Shown: positions 21,709 to 32,891 of the stretch, piece by piece | How the letters are laid out: each line of letters opens with the position of its first letter | Numbering within the stretch: position 1 is the first letter of the stretch | Translations under genes and position numbers: made by a program | Notes under the pieces: model-generated | Told to the model about the DNA's origin: nothing | The model's input: only the letters and a program-made list of their open reading frames with translations | Database searches by the model: none | Source of the DNA: Pachyseris speciosa | Taxonomy: Eukaryota > Cnidaria > Anthozoa > Scleractinia > Pachyseridae | Direction: 5' to 3' | DNA length: 64,000 bases | Assembly: GCA_016490735.1 (NCBI GenBank) | Contig: JAEMWC010000154.1 | Coordinates: forward strand, 803,501 to 867,500

Positions 21709-21714
21709 AATAAA
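21709..21714 (+). terminator. polyadenylation signal, pentraxin copy 2
   Basis: AATAAA about 185 bases past the stop, in a context (ggctggcttaaaacaataaa) nearly identical to copy 1. Confidence 0.7.
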
Positions 21715-21834
21715 ACGAGTGGATTTTTCATAAGAAAGAGTGTGAATTTTGGTCTCATGCAAAGATTAGAGCGATTTTAAACCGAAAGTCGTAAAACCTT
21801 GTTTATTGACCGTGATTTTTGAGATGGCAGCCAT

Positions 21835-22470
21835 TTGAAACCTTTTTTCATGGCTTCCTCCCCTTCAAGTTACACCATTCTACCTCCACCCTTAGAAATG
21901 ATCTCCAGACCCAAACAAAATGAAACGACTAGAAACAAACAATGACATTAGCAGTTAGGATTATAGTCAACGTCTCGATCAGTTTAACATGTTATATGTA
22001 AAATGTCACTGTCACCTCTCTCAAAACTCTCGAAGTAAGAAATATATTGTTTGTCTAGGAAGTCCCACTCACCTACTAGTTTTTCATGAGAAGCTAAAGC
22101 CTTAAAGTATCGAGACTTGAAACTCAAAACAGTTTCGTACTAGTGTAATTTCTTTGGATTTGCGCAAATTTTGAAAATAAAGCAGTTTTGTTTTTTGTTT
22201 GTTTTTATCCGGGATCAACAAATGTACTTTTAGTGGTGTTGGATGAATTCTTTCCCTTCCATTTGTATTCACTCTAAATTTTCTAACAAGCAAGAAAACA
22301 ACTGGGTAAGAAATGAGTTAAAATAATGGAACTTTGGCCTTACCCATTATTATTTTGTTTCATTGACTCTTGATGATGTAAATGACTCGGGCCGCGTAGG
22401 CAGCGGTGCGGTACTTTGGAACAGCTTACCTTGTGATCTTCGGCAGGCAGAATTACTAAATGCAAGAAAG
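21835..22470 (+). repeat. pentraxin downstream-flank duplicate, copy B
   Basis: This flank matches copy A (8965-9690) and copy C (25125-25735). It ends with a short LINE C-terminal piece (SGAVLWNSLP) that is also present in copy C. The match to copy C breaks at about 22465 within 'gaatgaggtaagagaacaga', which recurs inverted at about 24949-24975. Confidence 0.8.
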
Positions 22471-23094
22471 AATGAGGTAAGAGAACAGATCCCCCATACA
22501 TGGGCTCTTCCAATGATAGCTGTATAAAATCTATTTTTAGCTTATGGTTCAGCCGCGCAGCTATTTTTAGAGAGGCACTTGATTGGCCAGTTGTAATGAC
22601 GTAATGAAATTACAAATATCCGCGGCTTGAGCAGTTTGTGAAAAAAAAAATTGGTTTCCCTAGTAGAGAGATTACGTTCGTCGCCGAAATTCAAAACTTT
22701 GTTCGTTCGTCGGCGAAATTCAAGCTCGAAAGGAAAAAGCCGATCAAATGCATGTAAATGTCTCAAAATCTGACGGAAAGTTGTCAAAAAGCTGTCAAGA
22801 AAATATCAAAGACTAGCGCTCTTCACGGTTCATCTGAAAGATACAAATTTTCGTCCAAAGACTGCAAACAACGAAGTTTCGCCGTATAACCTAAGTAATT
22901 TTCGAGGTTTTTTTTTGTTTGAGCAGGTAGGAATCCGCGTTTGGATGTCAAAAACAGCGAAGTTTGTTGGCTGGCTTTGATAATTTTACAGTGGACGGCT
23001 CTGTTTAAGCTCGTGTGGTTTCACAAGTACTGTCTTGACCTGTCTTTGTTATAATGACAGTCACGTCGGGTCAAGCGTGCCCTCCAGTCCTAGA

Positions 23095-23672
23095 GTACAT
23101 TAATGAGTTGATTATTTGAACATTGAACCCATTAGTCGTTTCGAATAATGCAATCATTTTTGAAATATTCGAATCAAACTTCAATTGCTGATTGGACTAT
23201 GTCCGTAGATGTGTTTGAAAAACGCGTTCGACCAACGAGAGTTTAATTCTGCCATCTCTTTTAATAGAGCACACCTTTTTTAGCCCTTTAAAATCCAACA
23301 ATATTGTTCTTTTCGAGGAATCCTAAAAATAATAAATTTGTACGGAGCGAAATTAAACACAGCTGAAGAAAACTTGATAGAACTTCGCCTGAAATCCTTT
23401 CATCACGAATAAGACTTCTACAAGCTCTGTGGGATGTAGAAAGCAAAAAAAAAACTGCTCGATAATAACATTTACGATACCGTTTTCACCTGTCACTTCC
23501 ACTCACTGTTGGACGCCATGTTGGACGCTTCGATTTCCCATATAAGGAGCATCTTTTGTTCGCTCAGTCCAATCAGCAATCGAAGTTTGATTCGAATATT
23601 TTAAAAATTATTGCATTATTCGAAACGACTAACGGGTTCAATGTTCAAATAATCAACTCCTCATTAATGTCA
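23095..23672. mobile_element. MITE with ~105-bp terminal inverted repeats
   Basis: The left arm (23098-23205) and right arm (23570-23672) are reverse complements, sharing 'gttgattatttgaacattga', 'agtcgtttcgaataatgca' and 'tgctgattggact'. The centre has no coding frame. The right end abuts a 34-base run of G. Confidence 0.85.
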
Positions 23673-23675
23673 TCT

Positions 23676-23709
<34 letters not shown>
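23676..23709. repeat. 34-base poly-G run
   Basis: Uninterrupted G from 23676 to 23709 at the edge of the MITE. It could form a G-quadruplex, and its exact length is prone to assembly error. Confidence 0.9.
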
Positions 23710-24539
23710 CTGACCTGACTTGACTGTAACAGGATGTTTGCCGCTGAGAATCTTTAATTGAAGAAGCCGCTTCATAGCTGGACATGGGAAGTAACAAGGA
23801 AACTTAAGGGTTTTCGGTGTGTCTGCTTAGCCAAGCAACGATTTTGTGTGAAATGGTGCTATTATGCAGCTCTGAGTTCCGAGTGATTGTCTTAACCGAC
23901 TTAACTATCAGGTTCGTTCTCGGCTCCTTTTAGTCTCTTGTGTCAAAATTGCTTTGCAATTTTTCGACCTCAGTACAAGTAATGTTTGTTACTTGTCTAA
24001 TTTCTCCACCTTATCCAAGCGGAATCTTCGAAAAACGAACGCATTGCACTTTGTTTTGCTGTAATGTTTTGTTTTTGATCCGCTTTGAATTCCTTTACGC
24101 TTTCACCTGAAAGTAGTTTGGACTCAAGAATGTTTGTTAGTTTGTTTCTCTTCCAAACGTTTTGCTATCGAATATTTCATCTGGATCGTAAAACACTTAG
24201 TTTTCCCTGCTGTACAAAATTGGCCCAAGGAAAGCGATGCAAGTTGCTCGATACCAGTAAAAAAACATAATCGATTTGGACTTGGCTAAATATATATGCT
24301 TACTGCAAATGCTCATTACGCTCAGACTACACTTAAAAAACAGACTGAAAATCGAGATCACATATTTCCTAGCTACAAGACAGAGACACGACAGAGGGAA
24401 AATACTAGTACGGGAAAATCTGATCCCCGGTCATCTCCGGCTCTGCATGGGCCTATTTCTCGAAAGTCCCGTTAACTTAACGGGTCCGAAACCATATTTT
24501 GAAATCTAAATATCAAGAAAACTAGGGTGTGTTCCGACT

Positions 24540-24733
24540 TCTAAAGATTGTTGGTTCTCTACTCTGCTCCGAGAGGTTTTTCTCCGGGTACTCCGGTTTT
24601 CCCCTCTCCCCAAAAACCAACATTTGATTTCATTTGATTTATTTAGAGTTGATTTGATTTAGTCTCCCCAATTAGTAGAGCATCTGTGCTCGGCTAAATA
24701 CATTTGAGACTTAAATAAAGTGATGATGATGAC
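24540..24733 (+). mobile_element. 5'-truncated SINE ('ctactctgctccgag' family)
   Basis: It matches the body of the SINEs at 30190 and 58148 from 'gttggttctctactctgctc' onward but lacks the tRNA-like head. The 3' end is 'cttaaataaagtgatgatga', so the tail is GAT rather than TTA repeats. Confidence 0.75.
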
Positions 24734-25124
24734 CATTTTGTTTCTTTAGCTGATAACTTAACTGTATAATTTTCAAAACGTTTGAAACTCCCATCTGGAA
24801 TAGAAAACAAAACAGCTTAACGGACCAGGTAATTACCGTGAGCTTCTATAAGTTTGATCATCTCAACCGCGCGACATTGGGAACGAGAACTTAAAATAGC
24901 TTTGCGAAACTAAAAACAGATTTTAGAAACTATGATGGGGCACAGGGATCTGTTCTCTTACCTCATTCTCTCTTGATTCTCTCTTGGTTGCTAATTAACA
25001 TCGAATGGATGTCACTCAACTTGCGTTGACTTGAGTTGGGTGGCTAAACGGTGATATAAGATGCAGCTTACTTTCTACTTTCTCCCTTATAAATGGCCCC
25101 ATTGATATATCAGCATCGGGGGAG

Positions 25125-25735
25125 CAGATAGGATTATAGTCAACGTCTTTAACACGTTATGTGTAAAATATCACTGTCACCTCTCTCAAAACTCTCGAAG
25201 TAAAAAATATATTGTTTGTCTAGGAAGTGCCACTCACCTACTAGTTTTTCATTCAATTATGAGAAGCTTAAGCCTTAAAGTATCGAGACTTGAAACTCAA
25301 AACAGTTCGTACTAGCGTAATTCCTTTGGATTTGTGCAAATTTTGAAGATAAAGCTGTTTTGTTTTGTTTTTTGTTTGTTTGTTTTTATCCAGGACCAAC
25401 AATATATGTACTTTTAGTGGTGTTGTATGAATTCTTTCCCTTCTGTGTGTAGTTTTGTTTATACTCACTCTAAATTTTGTAACAAGCAAGAAAATAACTG
25501 GGTAAATCACTCTAAATTTTGTAACAAGCAAGAAAAATTAATAATTGGGTAAGTAATAAATTAAAATAATGGAACTTTGGCCTGACCCGTTATTATTTTG
25601 TTTCATCAACTCTTGATGATGTAAATGGCTCGGGCATAGGCAGCGGCGCTATACTTTGGAACAGCTTACCTTCTGATCTTCGGCAGGCAGAATCACTAAA
25701 AGAGCTCAACTCGTTTTATCCTCGTCGGTAACTTT
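25125..25735 (+). repeat. pentraxin downstream-flank duplicate, copy C (no pentraxin)
   Basis: It matches 21960-22460 from 'ggattatagtcaacgtc' through the LINE C-terminal piece (agcttaccttctgatcttcg). An extra internal repeat of 'cactctaaattttgtaacaa' is seen at 25465 and 25507. No pentraxin exon precedes it. Confidence 0.8.
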
Positions 25736-26609
25736 TGTTTTTTACACACACGGCGTACACGTAAAGTAGTTTTTACGGTTTTGATATCTTTAATGTTAGA
25801 TATAGTTAGGTTATGATGTAATTAGGATGGATTTTGTTTTGTAAGTGATGAATATACCGTGTTAACACATACACACACATACATACACACACATATACAC
25901 ACATGTATAGAGTATTCCTTGTTTTTGTTTGCCCCGGAAGGATATGTCAATTACATTTTCCGTATCGAACGTTAATCCCGCATCGTTAGAACCGAATTTC
26001 GAAGCGTGGAGTATTGCTTCAACGTTTTTCCTACAACTGTTTCACAATTAAGCAACATGCCATTTTCAACTAGATTTGCCTGACAGGCTGAAGATACTAT
26101 ACAGAGGCCGATCCTTTGCCATATTATTTGCGCCGCATTAGATTAAATAGAATTTCTGTATGTCAACACTGCCTATCAAATGCGGCCTTTTTGTTGGCAA
26201 AAATGACCCACTCGAAAGCAACTTTTTTCATTTTCTTCCACATTTATTTCCAGAATCACTTATAGTAATGAGTACTATACAATCAATACATGTTTCCAAT
26301 AACACCTTTGTTATAATTTATATTATTTTCATCATAAGTGAATAAACCCAGCAAGATTTCTAGCATTAACATATAAAATTGCCATTTAGCCTAAAATCGT
26401 CCTCTCCTATTGTTCTCGGAGGCTATTAACATTCCCGTTCTTCATTTTACACCAACTAATTCCTAAACACACAAATCCAAATATGAAGTTTAGCAAGAAT
26501 GGAAAAGTAGTTTAGTAAGTCACATTCTCAAATTACTTTTAATCTACCTACTCTTCGAAAGGCAACTTAACGAACTGATGACGAACAACAAACAACAACA
26601 GCAACAACA
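25736..26609. other. no gene recognised
   Basis: AT-rich sequence with a CA-rich microsatellite (about 25868-25905). I find no supported gene. Confidence 0.5.
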
Positions 26610-26610
26610 A

Positions 26611-26642
<32 letters not shown>

Positions 26643-26655
26643 TGATGATGATGCT
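26610..26655. repeat. (AAT)n/(GAT)n microsatellite
   Basis: Tandem AAT then GAT units directly before the R2-like fragment. Confidence 0.85.
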
Positions 26656-26660
26656 GATGA

Positions 26661-27518
26661 TTGTTGAAGAAGAGAGTCTGCAGGACTATGAGAGGAGGAG
26701 GAAAGAAAAGAAAGCTAAAAACTGGAAGGAGAAAGCCCTACATGGACAGTTTGTCCAACAAATATCAGACTGATGAAGCTGGAGAGGAGTCTTGGAGATG
26801 GCTTAGGAATGTATTAAAAAAAGGAGGCAGAAGGTTTGATTCTGGTTGCTCAGGAACAAACATTAAGAACAAACTCGATCAAGTACAGCATACTGAGATA
26901 AGACCTCAGATACACCACTGTGTAGATTGTGTGGAGAAGCCACTGAAACAGTACGAGACATTGTCAGAGGATGCAAGAAGCTTGCCCAGAGAGAGTATAG
27001 GAAGCGCCACGACAAGAAGTATGGGATACAGTGTACTGACAAGTGGTATGACCATCAACCCTTGCCAATCGCAGAAAATGGAGAAGTGAGGATTACTTGG
27101 GATATAACTATCTACACAGACAAATTGCTGAAGCATAATCGGCCAGATATTACTCTAGTGCATAAAGAGACACAGAAATTGACACTTATTGACATAGCTG
27201 TGCCAGCGGACCAGAACATCATCAGGACTGAGGAGGAGAAGGTTGAAAAGTACCAGGAACTAGCATTTGAAATCAGAAGGATTCACAGGGCCTCGAAAGT
27301 CACAATAATACCTATCGTGATTGGTGCTCTTGGAAGCATATCGAAAAATGCAAAGACCTGGTTTGGCAAGCTAGATGTATCTGACTTCCTTGGGAGTGTA
27401 CAATTATCGGCCATTCTTGGAACTGCTCACCTGTTGCGGAAAGTGTTGTGTCTCTAAGCTACGGGGAGTTGCTGAGACACAATCAACACTACCAAGTAGA
27501 AAAACTGGAGAGAATCGA
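26661..27518 (+). pseudogene. R2-superfamily LINE 3' end with restriction-like endonuclease domain
   Basis: The 176-codon open frame (26927-27457) has CGEATETV...GCKKLAQREYRKRH, a CCHC-type zinc knuckle whose histidine is replaced (VRDIV). It is followed by RPDITLVHKETQKLTLIDI, which fits the RPD-x(n)-D catalytic pattern of the restriction-like endonuclease of R2/CRE-type LINEs. It ends LGTAHLLRKVLCL before the stop. The preceding frame (26661-27089) carries WRWLRNVLKK-type RT-to-endonuclease linker sequence, and a frameshift near 26915 separates the two. RT motifs are not present, so this is a 5'-truncated copy. It ends in an (AAT)n tail at 27519-27555. Confidence 0.8.
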
Positions 27519-27555
27519 ATAATAATAATAAATAATAATAATAATAATAATAATA
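27519..27555. repeat. (AAT)n tail of the R2-like LINE
   Basis: Microsatellite immediately after the 3' UTR of the fragment, typical of a retrotransposon tail. Confidence 0.8.
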
Positions 27556-27674
27556 CAACTCTTTATTAATAGCAATAAAAATAATACCTATTTACATAAT
27601 AATCAAATATATAAGACGAAAACAAGATAATGGCTCAGCTTCCAAAAAATGTGACAAAAAACTAGGCTAAAAAC

Positions 27675-27678
<4 letters not shown>

Positions 27679-27726
<48 letters not shown>
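27679..27726. repeat. (AAT)n, tail of the minus-strand LINE
   Basis: On the minus strand this is an (ATT)n tract ending the LINE at 27727-31560. The same type of tail is found on the SINEs in this window. Confidence 0.85.
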
Positions 27727-27728
<2 letters not shown>

Positions 27729-29985
27729 TTTATTTAAACATTATTAAAAATTCAGCAAGGCTGATATGGTCGTATACATAACAATAAAATTAAACTTCCT
27801 AACTAATCACAATAAGACTAATATAAAAAACACACTTGAGTGACTTTTTAAAAGAGTCAATGTCATGAATTGATCTCATTTGGTTTTCAAACGTATTCCG
27901 CAGATTAATAACTGACTTGTATGAGCATGATATCCTGACCATATCGGACTTAGGCCTGAGTAACTTAAAGGTCATTTTCCTCCTGAGATCGTAGCTACTT
28001 ACATAGTTTTCAAAAAGACAATTCATAATACATGGTAAAAGATGATAATAAGCGTGATACGCTAAAATTAATAATCGTTTCTCATACATAATCTCTAAGG
28101 TATTCCATTTTGCTGTCGCAAGAACCTCCTTGCCTGGCGCACACCAATATAAGTTAAATATTATTTTTGCCGCTCTGACATCCATAGATTCCAGTTTTGA
28201 GAAAAGTAGTTGGCCACAAGAGCCCTAAACTAACATGCCATACGTAACAGGGAACAAAATAACCCAAAATAGAAATCAGTTCTCTCCTCTCTAGGCAGGA
28301 AGTACAATGATTTAAGTATTGTCAACTTCTGCGTAAACGACTTCACTAGTTCCGATACATGATGATCCCATTTAAGAGCATTTTCTATCTGGACTACTAA
28401 GCATCTTGTAGAAACAACCTCCTCGATAACACAATTACCCATCTTAATAGCTTGTTTAGGCCCAGTCAATTATCTTCGTCCACTGAGCAGCATATACTTC
28501 GGCTTGGTAGGATGGGGAGTGAGACGGTATTCGTTACACCAGGTACATAACCTCGCTAGGACTTATTCAACTTGGATGCCACCAGATCATACGTCGGAGC
28601 CGACACATAAACGGTAGTATCGTCTGCACACGTGTGAAGCTGTGGGTCGCCATCTATTCCCTCAGTAATATTGGGCAGGTCATTACAAAAAGGAGAAAAC
28701 AGGGTGGGACCAAGGACAGACCCCTGTGCTACACCAAAACTAACTGGAATAGCTTGAGATTGACACCCATTAATCGTTGTCACTTGCGTTCTTCCAGAGA
28801 GATAATCCCTTATACAAAACAATAAGTCCCCTGCTAGACCAAGACTTTGAAGTTTTCGGAGTGGGGAATCGCGTCAAACGCCTTTCGAAGGTCTCGATCC
28901 GAAAGCCACGCCTACAACATATTTCTTGTCGAGCGCTCGTCTCCAGTCATCTGTTATCTTCACTACCAGCAGCTCTGTGGAATGACATTTTTTTTGCTCA
29001 CTGATGGGGGTTCCCAAGTCCCTGTCCAGTGACATGCGTGGTAAATAGTTGACGCCACCATATACTCCATAAATTTCCCTGGTATACTTAGAAGCGAAAT
29101 AGGCCTATAATTATACCTGTCAGTTTCATCATCACTTTTATAGAGTGCTGAAATGTTTGCAGCCTTCCATGTATCCGGTACAACGTTGCAGGTGGCGCTT
29201 ATATTAAACACGGATAACAAAGATGGAACAATTGAGTCACGAACTAACTTTAAACGTTTTGGGGCAACACTGTCGGGTCCAGAGGCTTCTCGGCTCTCAA
29301 CTTAGCCATCGATCTGACAATAACGTCATACGATAAATTTATGCTCATAACACAAGGCGCGACGAAACATGAACGTTGCTTTGAGTCAAGTAGGTATTCG
29401 GCAGTTCTGATCCTTCGCCAATTTTTCGCCAGTAGCTGAAAAATGCTCAGGTTGGAGGCAACAACTTTTCCATCCGCATTTCTGATCCCTAATATGGGGG
29501 CTACTAATTTGCCGTTTGCAGCATTTTTTACCGGTCTCCAATAGGATTTACAATCCTTCACTTCATTGAACAGTTCCAAGTAGTACGTGTTCTTAGAGAG
29601 CCTCACTTCCTTGGTTACTCCATTCCGCTACTCCCGATACTCAGCCCACAGATTCGGATCACCCAGGCGTTGTTCCTTTATAAGCGTTTTAAAACGCTTA
29701 TTCATTAAATGCCGTATTTACTTTGTTAGCCAAGGTACCTAGAAACTCCTTATTTTAACTTCCCTGTAGAGCGCGCGCACCTGACAGATATCATTGAATA
29801 TGTGTGACCACGCCCAATAGTAGTCGTCCGGATCATTAAACACGGAACCGACTGACCAAGGCGCATTGTCGACAAAAGCTTCACAAAATCTTCTTGGTCA
29901 AATCTCTTGAAGGTGCGGGATCTGACTATTTTTGGAGGCGGCCTTTTTATTTTGGACCATATTGTTGCAAGTACCAGCTTATGAT

Positions 29986-30071
29986 CAACCTCGTTCCCAG
30001 GGCTTTTCTCCGCCGAGAGGAGGGCGGGCCGCCCGCCTCTCGGCGGAGAAAAGCCCTGGGAACGAGGCTGG
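29986..30071. mobile_element. fold-back MITE with 8-bp target duplication
   Basis: A near-perfect hairpin (CCTCGTTCCCAGGGCTTTTC, then GAAAAGCCCTGGGAACGAGG) is flanked by CTTATGAT on both sides (29978-29985 and 30072-30079). An 8-bp duplication fits hAT-type transposition. The insert lies within LINE endonuclease coding. A shorter relative lies at 63562-63599. Confidence 0.9.
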
Positions 30072-30189
30072 CTTATGATCTGATATTTCCAACTCAGTTG
30101 TTTTAATAGCGCCCTTGATAATCTCCGGCTTAATAGTCATAACTATGTCGATCAGGGTTGGTGTGTCACTTGCCCAGGGCAGTTATGAA

Positions 30190-30452
30190 TGGGGAGCAGG
30201 GTTGGCGTAGTGGTGAGAGCACTCGCCTTCCACCAATGTGGCCCGGGTTCGATTCCCAGACTCGGCGTCATAAGTGGGCTGAGTTTGTTGGTTCTCTACT
30301 CTGCTCCGAGAGGTTTTTCTCCGGGTACTCCGGTTTTCCCCTCTCCCCAAAACCCAACATTTGATTTGATTTCATTTGATTTGAGTTGATTTACAGAGGG
30401 CCACTAGGGAGAATACTTTCATAGTAAAAGGTGTTACCCTCTTTAAATAAAG

Positions 30453-30481
<29 letters not shown>
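30190..30481 (+). mobile_element. full-length tRNA-headed SINE with (TTA)n tail
   Basis: The head has an A box (tggcgtagtggtgagagc) and a perfect B box (ggttcgattcc), followed by the 'ccgagaggtttttctccggg' body, AATAAAGG and (TTA)n. Inserted in the minus-strand LINE, it keeps all parts and is the clearest copy of this family here. Confidence 0.9.
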
Positions 30482-30484
<3 letters not shown>

Positions 30485-30908
30485 TACTTAAGCAGTAGTG
30501 AAAATAAAGCCTGAAAAAAGTTCAGTGAAAATAAAGCCTGTGAAAATCGTGAAAGTAAAGCCTGAACGTTTTTCAGGCTTTATTTTCACTCACAACTGCG
30601 ATGATCATTCACATATTCATTCTTTAATCGGCAGTTCAAATATATGATTTTCATATATTCATTCTCGTATATTCATCAGTCACGGGTATATTACGAACCA
30701 ACTGCCAACTCCCAGATGGCTTGTTAGCTCACTTGTTAGAGCACTGCACCGGTATCGCAGAGGTCGTAGGTTTGAATCCCGTACTAGCCTGAAAATTTTT
30801 TTAGGCTTTATTTTCACTACTGCTTAAGTAGTATAACTGCGATGATCATTCACATATTCATTCTTTGATCCGCAGTTCAAATATTTGATTTTCACATATT
30901 CATTCTCG
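30480..30908 (+). repeat. tRNA-bearing repeat with direct flanking units
   Basis: A block 'actgcgatgatcattcacat' through 'cattctcg' occurs both before (30596-30668) and after (30836-30906) the tRNA-like sequence, and the 'caggctttattttcact' block is also repeated. The layout is thus about one and a half tandem units of roughly 240 bp, each with the tRNA-like head. Confidence 0.75.
30718..30789 (+). tRNA. tRNA-Thr-like SINE head
   Basis: GGCTTGT pairs with ACTAGCC with one mismatch. The A box (tagctcacttgttagag) and B box (ggtttgaatcc) are recognisable, and the anticodon-like loop reads CCGGTAT (GGT). Defects relative to 697-768 suggest it is not functional. Confidence 0.5.
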
Positions 30909-31689
30909 CAATAGTTAAATTGCTGCAATATGTCTTGTAATTTCCTGCCGGCATATGATGTAACACCCTCGTAGCTAAGAAAATAGTCCGAATTGCAACA
31001 CATTCCTGTGCTTAAGCCACACTTTCTCCAGACAATCATAAAATCGGCTGCAGAACTGGAAGTCAGAAGGAAGTCGATAACAATTTCCTAATATAAACGT
31101 AGACGAATCTTGCATAATTTTAATCCAAATTAATTCATTATTAGGAGGCTCCAGGGATTTGAGTCTTGAATAACAAATATGGTTCGCAATGTAAATCTAA
31201 TAGTTTGATTTCACCCATCTTGTTCCTCAAGCATCAACATTCAGTTGTGCTTTACTGAAATTATTCGAGCCACGGTTGATTTCACTCGCAAAGTTCAATA
31301 AATAATCTTCACCTTCCGTAGATGTGCCCTGCTATCCGGGGTTAAGTTCAATATCACCAGAGAGCAAAAGGATCTGTCTAGTAGCCACCGAGTTTGCATA
31401 TGAAGCTCTGCTTGAACTCCAGGAACCCTTGAGACAAGGCAGAAGTCGCCGGCTTGAAGTTGAAGTCGCCGCCAAAAGTACGGAGACAGATATCGCACCA
31501 GTCGTAGTATTTAGTGGTACTAACAAAACATTGTGCCAATGAGGAGGATACTTAGCTGCATTATGGCTGATATTTAGATATTTTTCAGTCTGTGAGCTAC
31601 ATTTTGGGCTTTAACTTGGAGTTCCAGCTGGTTTCGTTTGGCCCGGAAAACTTGGGCAAACTGAAAATGTCATGGCAAAAGCAAGCACT

Positions 31690-32140
31690 GGGAGTATCCT
31701 AGGGTGGATTTTTGGGATAATGCGCCAAATCCCCCTGGGGAGGGGAAGCACTTCCTAGTAATAGGCTAGTGTAGATGTGCCGCTGGATGAGGTCACATTT
31801 TCACGACCGATTTGACTATAATGGGGTTGCATTTTCAATGGAGTTACTAGAATGGGGCTCGCACATTTTCGGGATTTTGGGGGTAAATGTCCCAGAATGT
31901 TTGTACTGTAAGTGAAAAGAAAAGTGTTCTACATTGAGTTTAACAAATGTGTCAACTCATTTTAGGATGACCTACTTAAAAGGCTTTACGGGGTAGATGC
32001 ATAAACAGACAGTGACTAAGATGGGGATCACGAAAATTACATTTGCCCAAAAAGTGACTAAGATGGGGTCTATGTTTCGCCACAGAATAGATCTGATAAT
32101 GGGGTAGAGGTTCTGAGAGGCCAGCGGCACAAATCCTAGG
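31690..32140. repeat. dispersed repeat rich in 'atggggt' blocks
   Basis: Several near-repeats of 'gactaagatggggtc', 'gactataatggggttgc' and 'actagaatggggctcgc' occur. GTGCCGCTGG near 31777 and CCAGCGGCAC near 32122 are inverted, so this may be a degenerate MITE. No coding is evident. Confidence 0.5.
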
Positions 32141-32149
32141 GGCCGAATC

Positions 32150-32510
32150 GTACAAATCGTACATTAACAAGCTCCTTGTCCTCCAACATCGTGCTTTTGG
32201 ACTGATTTATTTTGCCCCTAGTAATGGTCATGGTATTCCCTTATTCATTGAATTAAATATTTCACCGGTACGTATGGTCTTTTTTGACACGGTTGTTAAT
32301 CTGATGCATGGCATTTGGAAAGGTCGACTAGCCCCTTCACAGCTAAGAGCTCATTTGGTCAAATGAAATTCACGGCCGGGTACGTTGCTCGGTATGCTAG
32401 CTGCTAAGAGTAATTATGACCTGAAAGAACCTAAGATGGAAAATTTCAAACGGTTATTTTCGAGAACTGGAGCTAATATATTTGGAACCAAATTTCTGTG
32501 AATTAAATCT
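32150..32510 (+). pseudogene. LINE C-terminal fragment
   Basis: The plus-strand translation reads YKSYINKLLVLQHRAFGLIY, FAPSNGHGIPLFIELNISPV, VVNLMHG and FKRLFSRTGANIFG, the usual order behind the RT domain of coral-type LINEs. Stops interrupt it and no catalytic motif remains. Confidence 0.7.
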
Positions 32511-32891
32511 CTTCACTCGTTTATTGTTTATTTCCATTCTTTTATATTGTGAAGGTTATCTATTTGTGTGTGAAATGAATTGTTGTTGTTGTCGTTGCTT
32601 AGTTCGTAAACTCAGGCAGACTATGTACAAAAGACGCATCTGCCTTCTATCTCGTGATTTGGACTATTTTTACTTCCCAATTTAGCCTTTAATATGTGGA
32701 GGATAGTAACTGTTTCCTAGTTCAGTTTAATGATTCTCTTGTTGCTGGTAACCGAGATCTCTAACTCCAACAGACCATTATTATTAATCAAGTTCCTCGT
32801 CAAACTTGCCAAAGCTCAATAGCTTAGAGAAAACGACACAAATACGAGCATCTATTGAACCAGAAACAACAGGCCGGACATTGCTTGCAAA

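Larger units (their letters stand above)
22465..24975. mobile_element. candidate insertion bounded by ~24-bp inverted repeats
   Basis: The string GAATGAGGTAAGAGAACAGA plus TCCC at about 22470-22495 reappears as its reverse complement at about 24949-24975. The material between separates duplicated flank copies B and C. The interval contains a MITE, a G-run and a SINE fragment, but no transposase that I recognise. This may be a transposon or simply rearranged DNA. Confidence 0.35.
27727..31560 (-). pseudogene. 2A-bearing LINE (endonuclease + RT), split by three insertions
   Basis: Read on the minus strand, the order is LLLSGDIELNPG (2A-like motif, 31332-31370), then endonuclease pieces (SDFQFCSRFYDCLEKVWLKH; QEITRHIAAI) at 30910-31080 and EISDHKLVLATI at about 30080-29960. 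Linker sequence follows (YWAWSHIFNDI; FNEVKDCKSYWRPVKNAANG), then RT with NISALYKSDD, YRPISLLSIPGKFMEYMV, GVAQGSVLGPTLF and a mutated CADDT in place of YADD. A C-terminal region and the (ATT)n tail complete it. Frames change many times. The reading is interrupted by a MITE (29986-30071), a SINE (30190-30481) and a tRNA-bearing repeat (30480-30908). L2/CR1-type relationship is likely. Confidence 0.82.
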
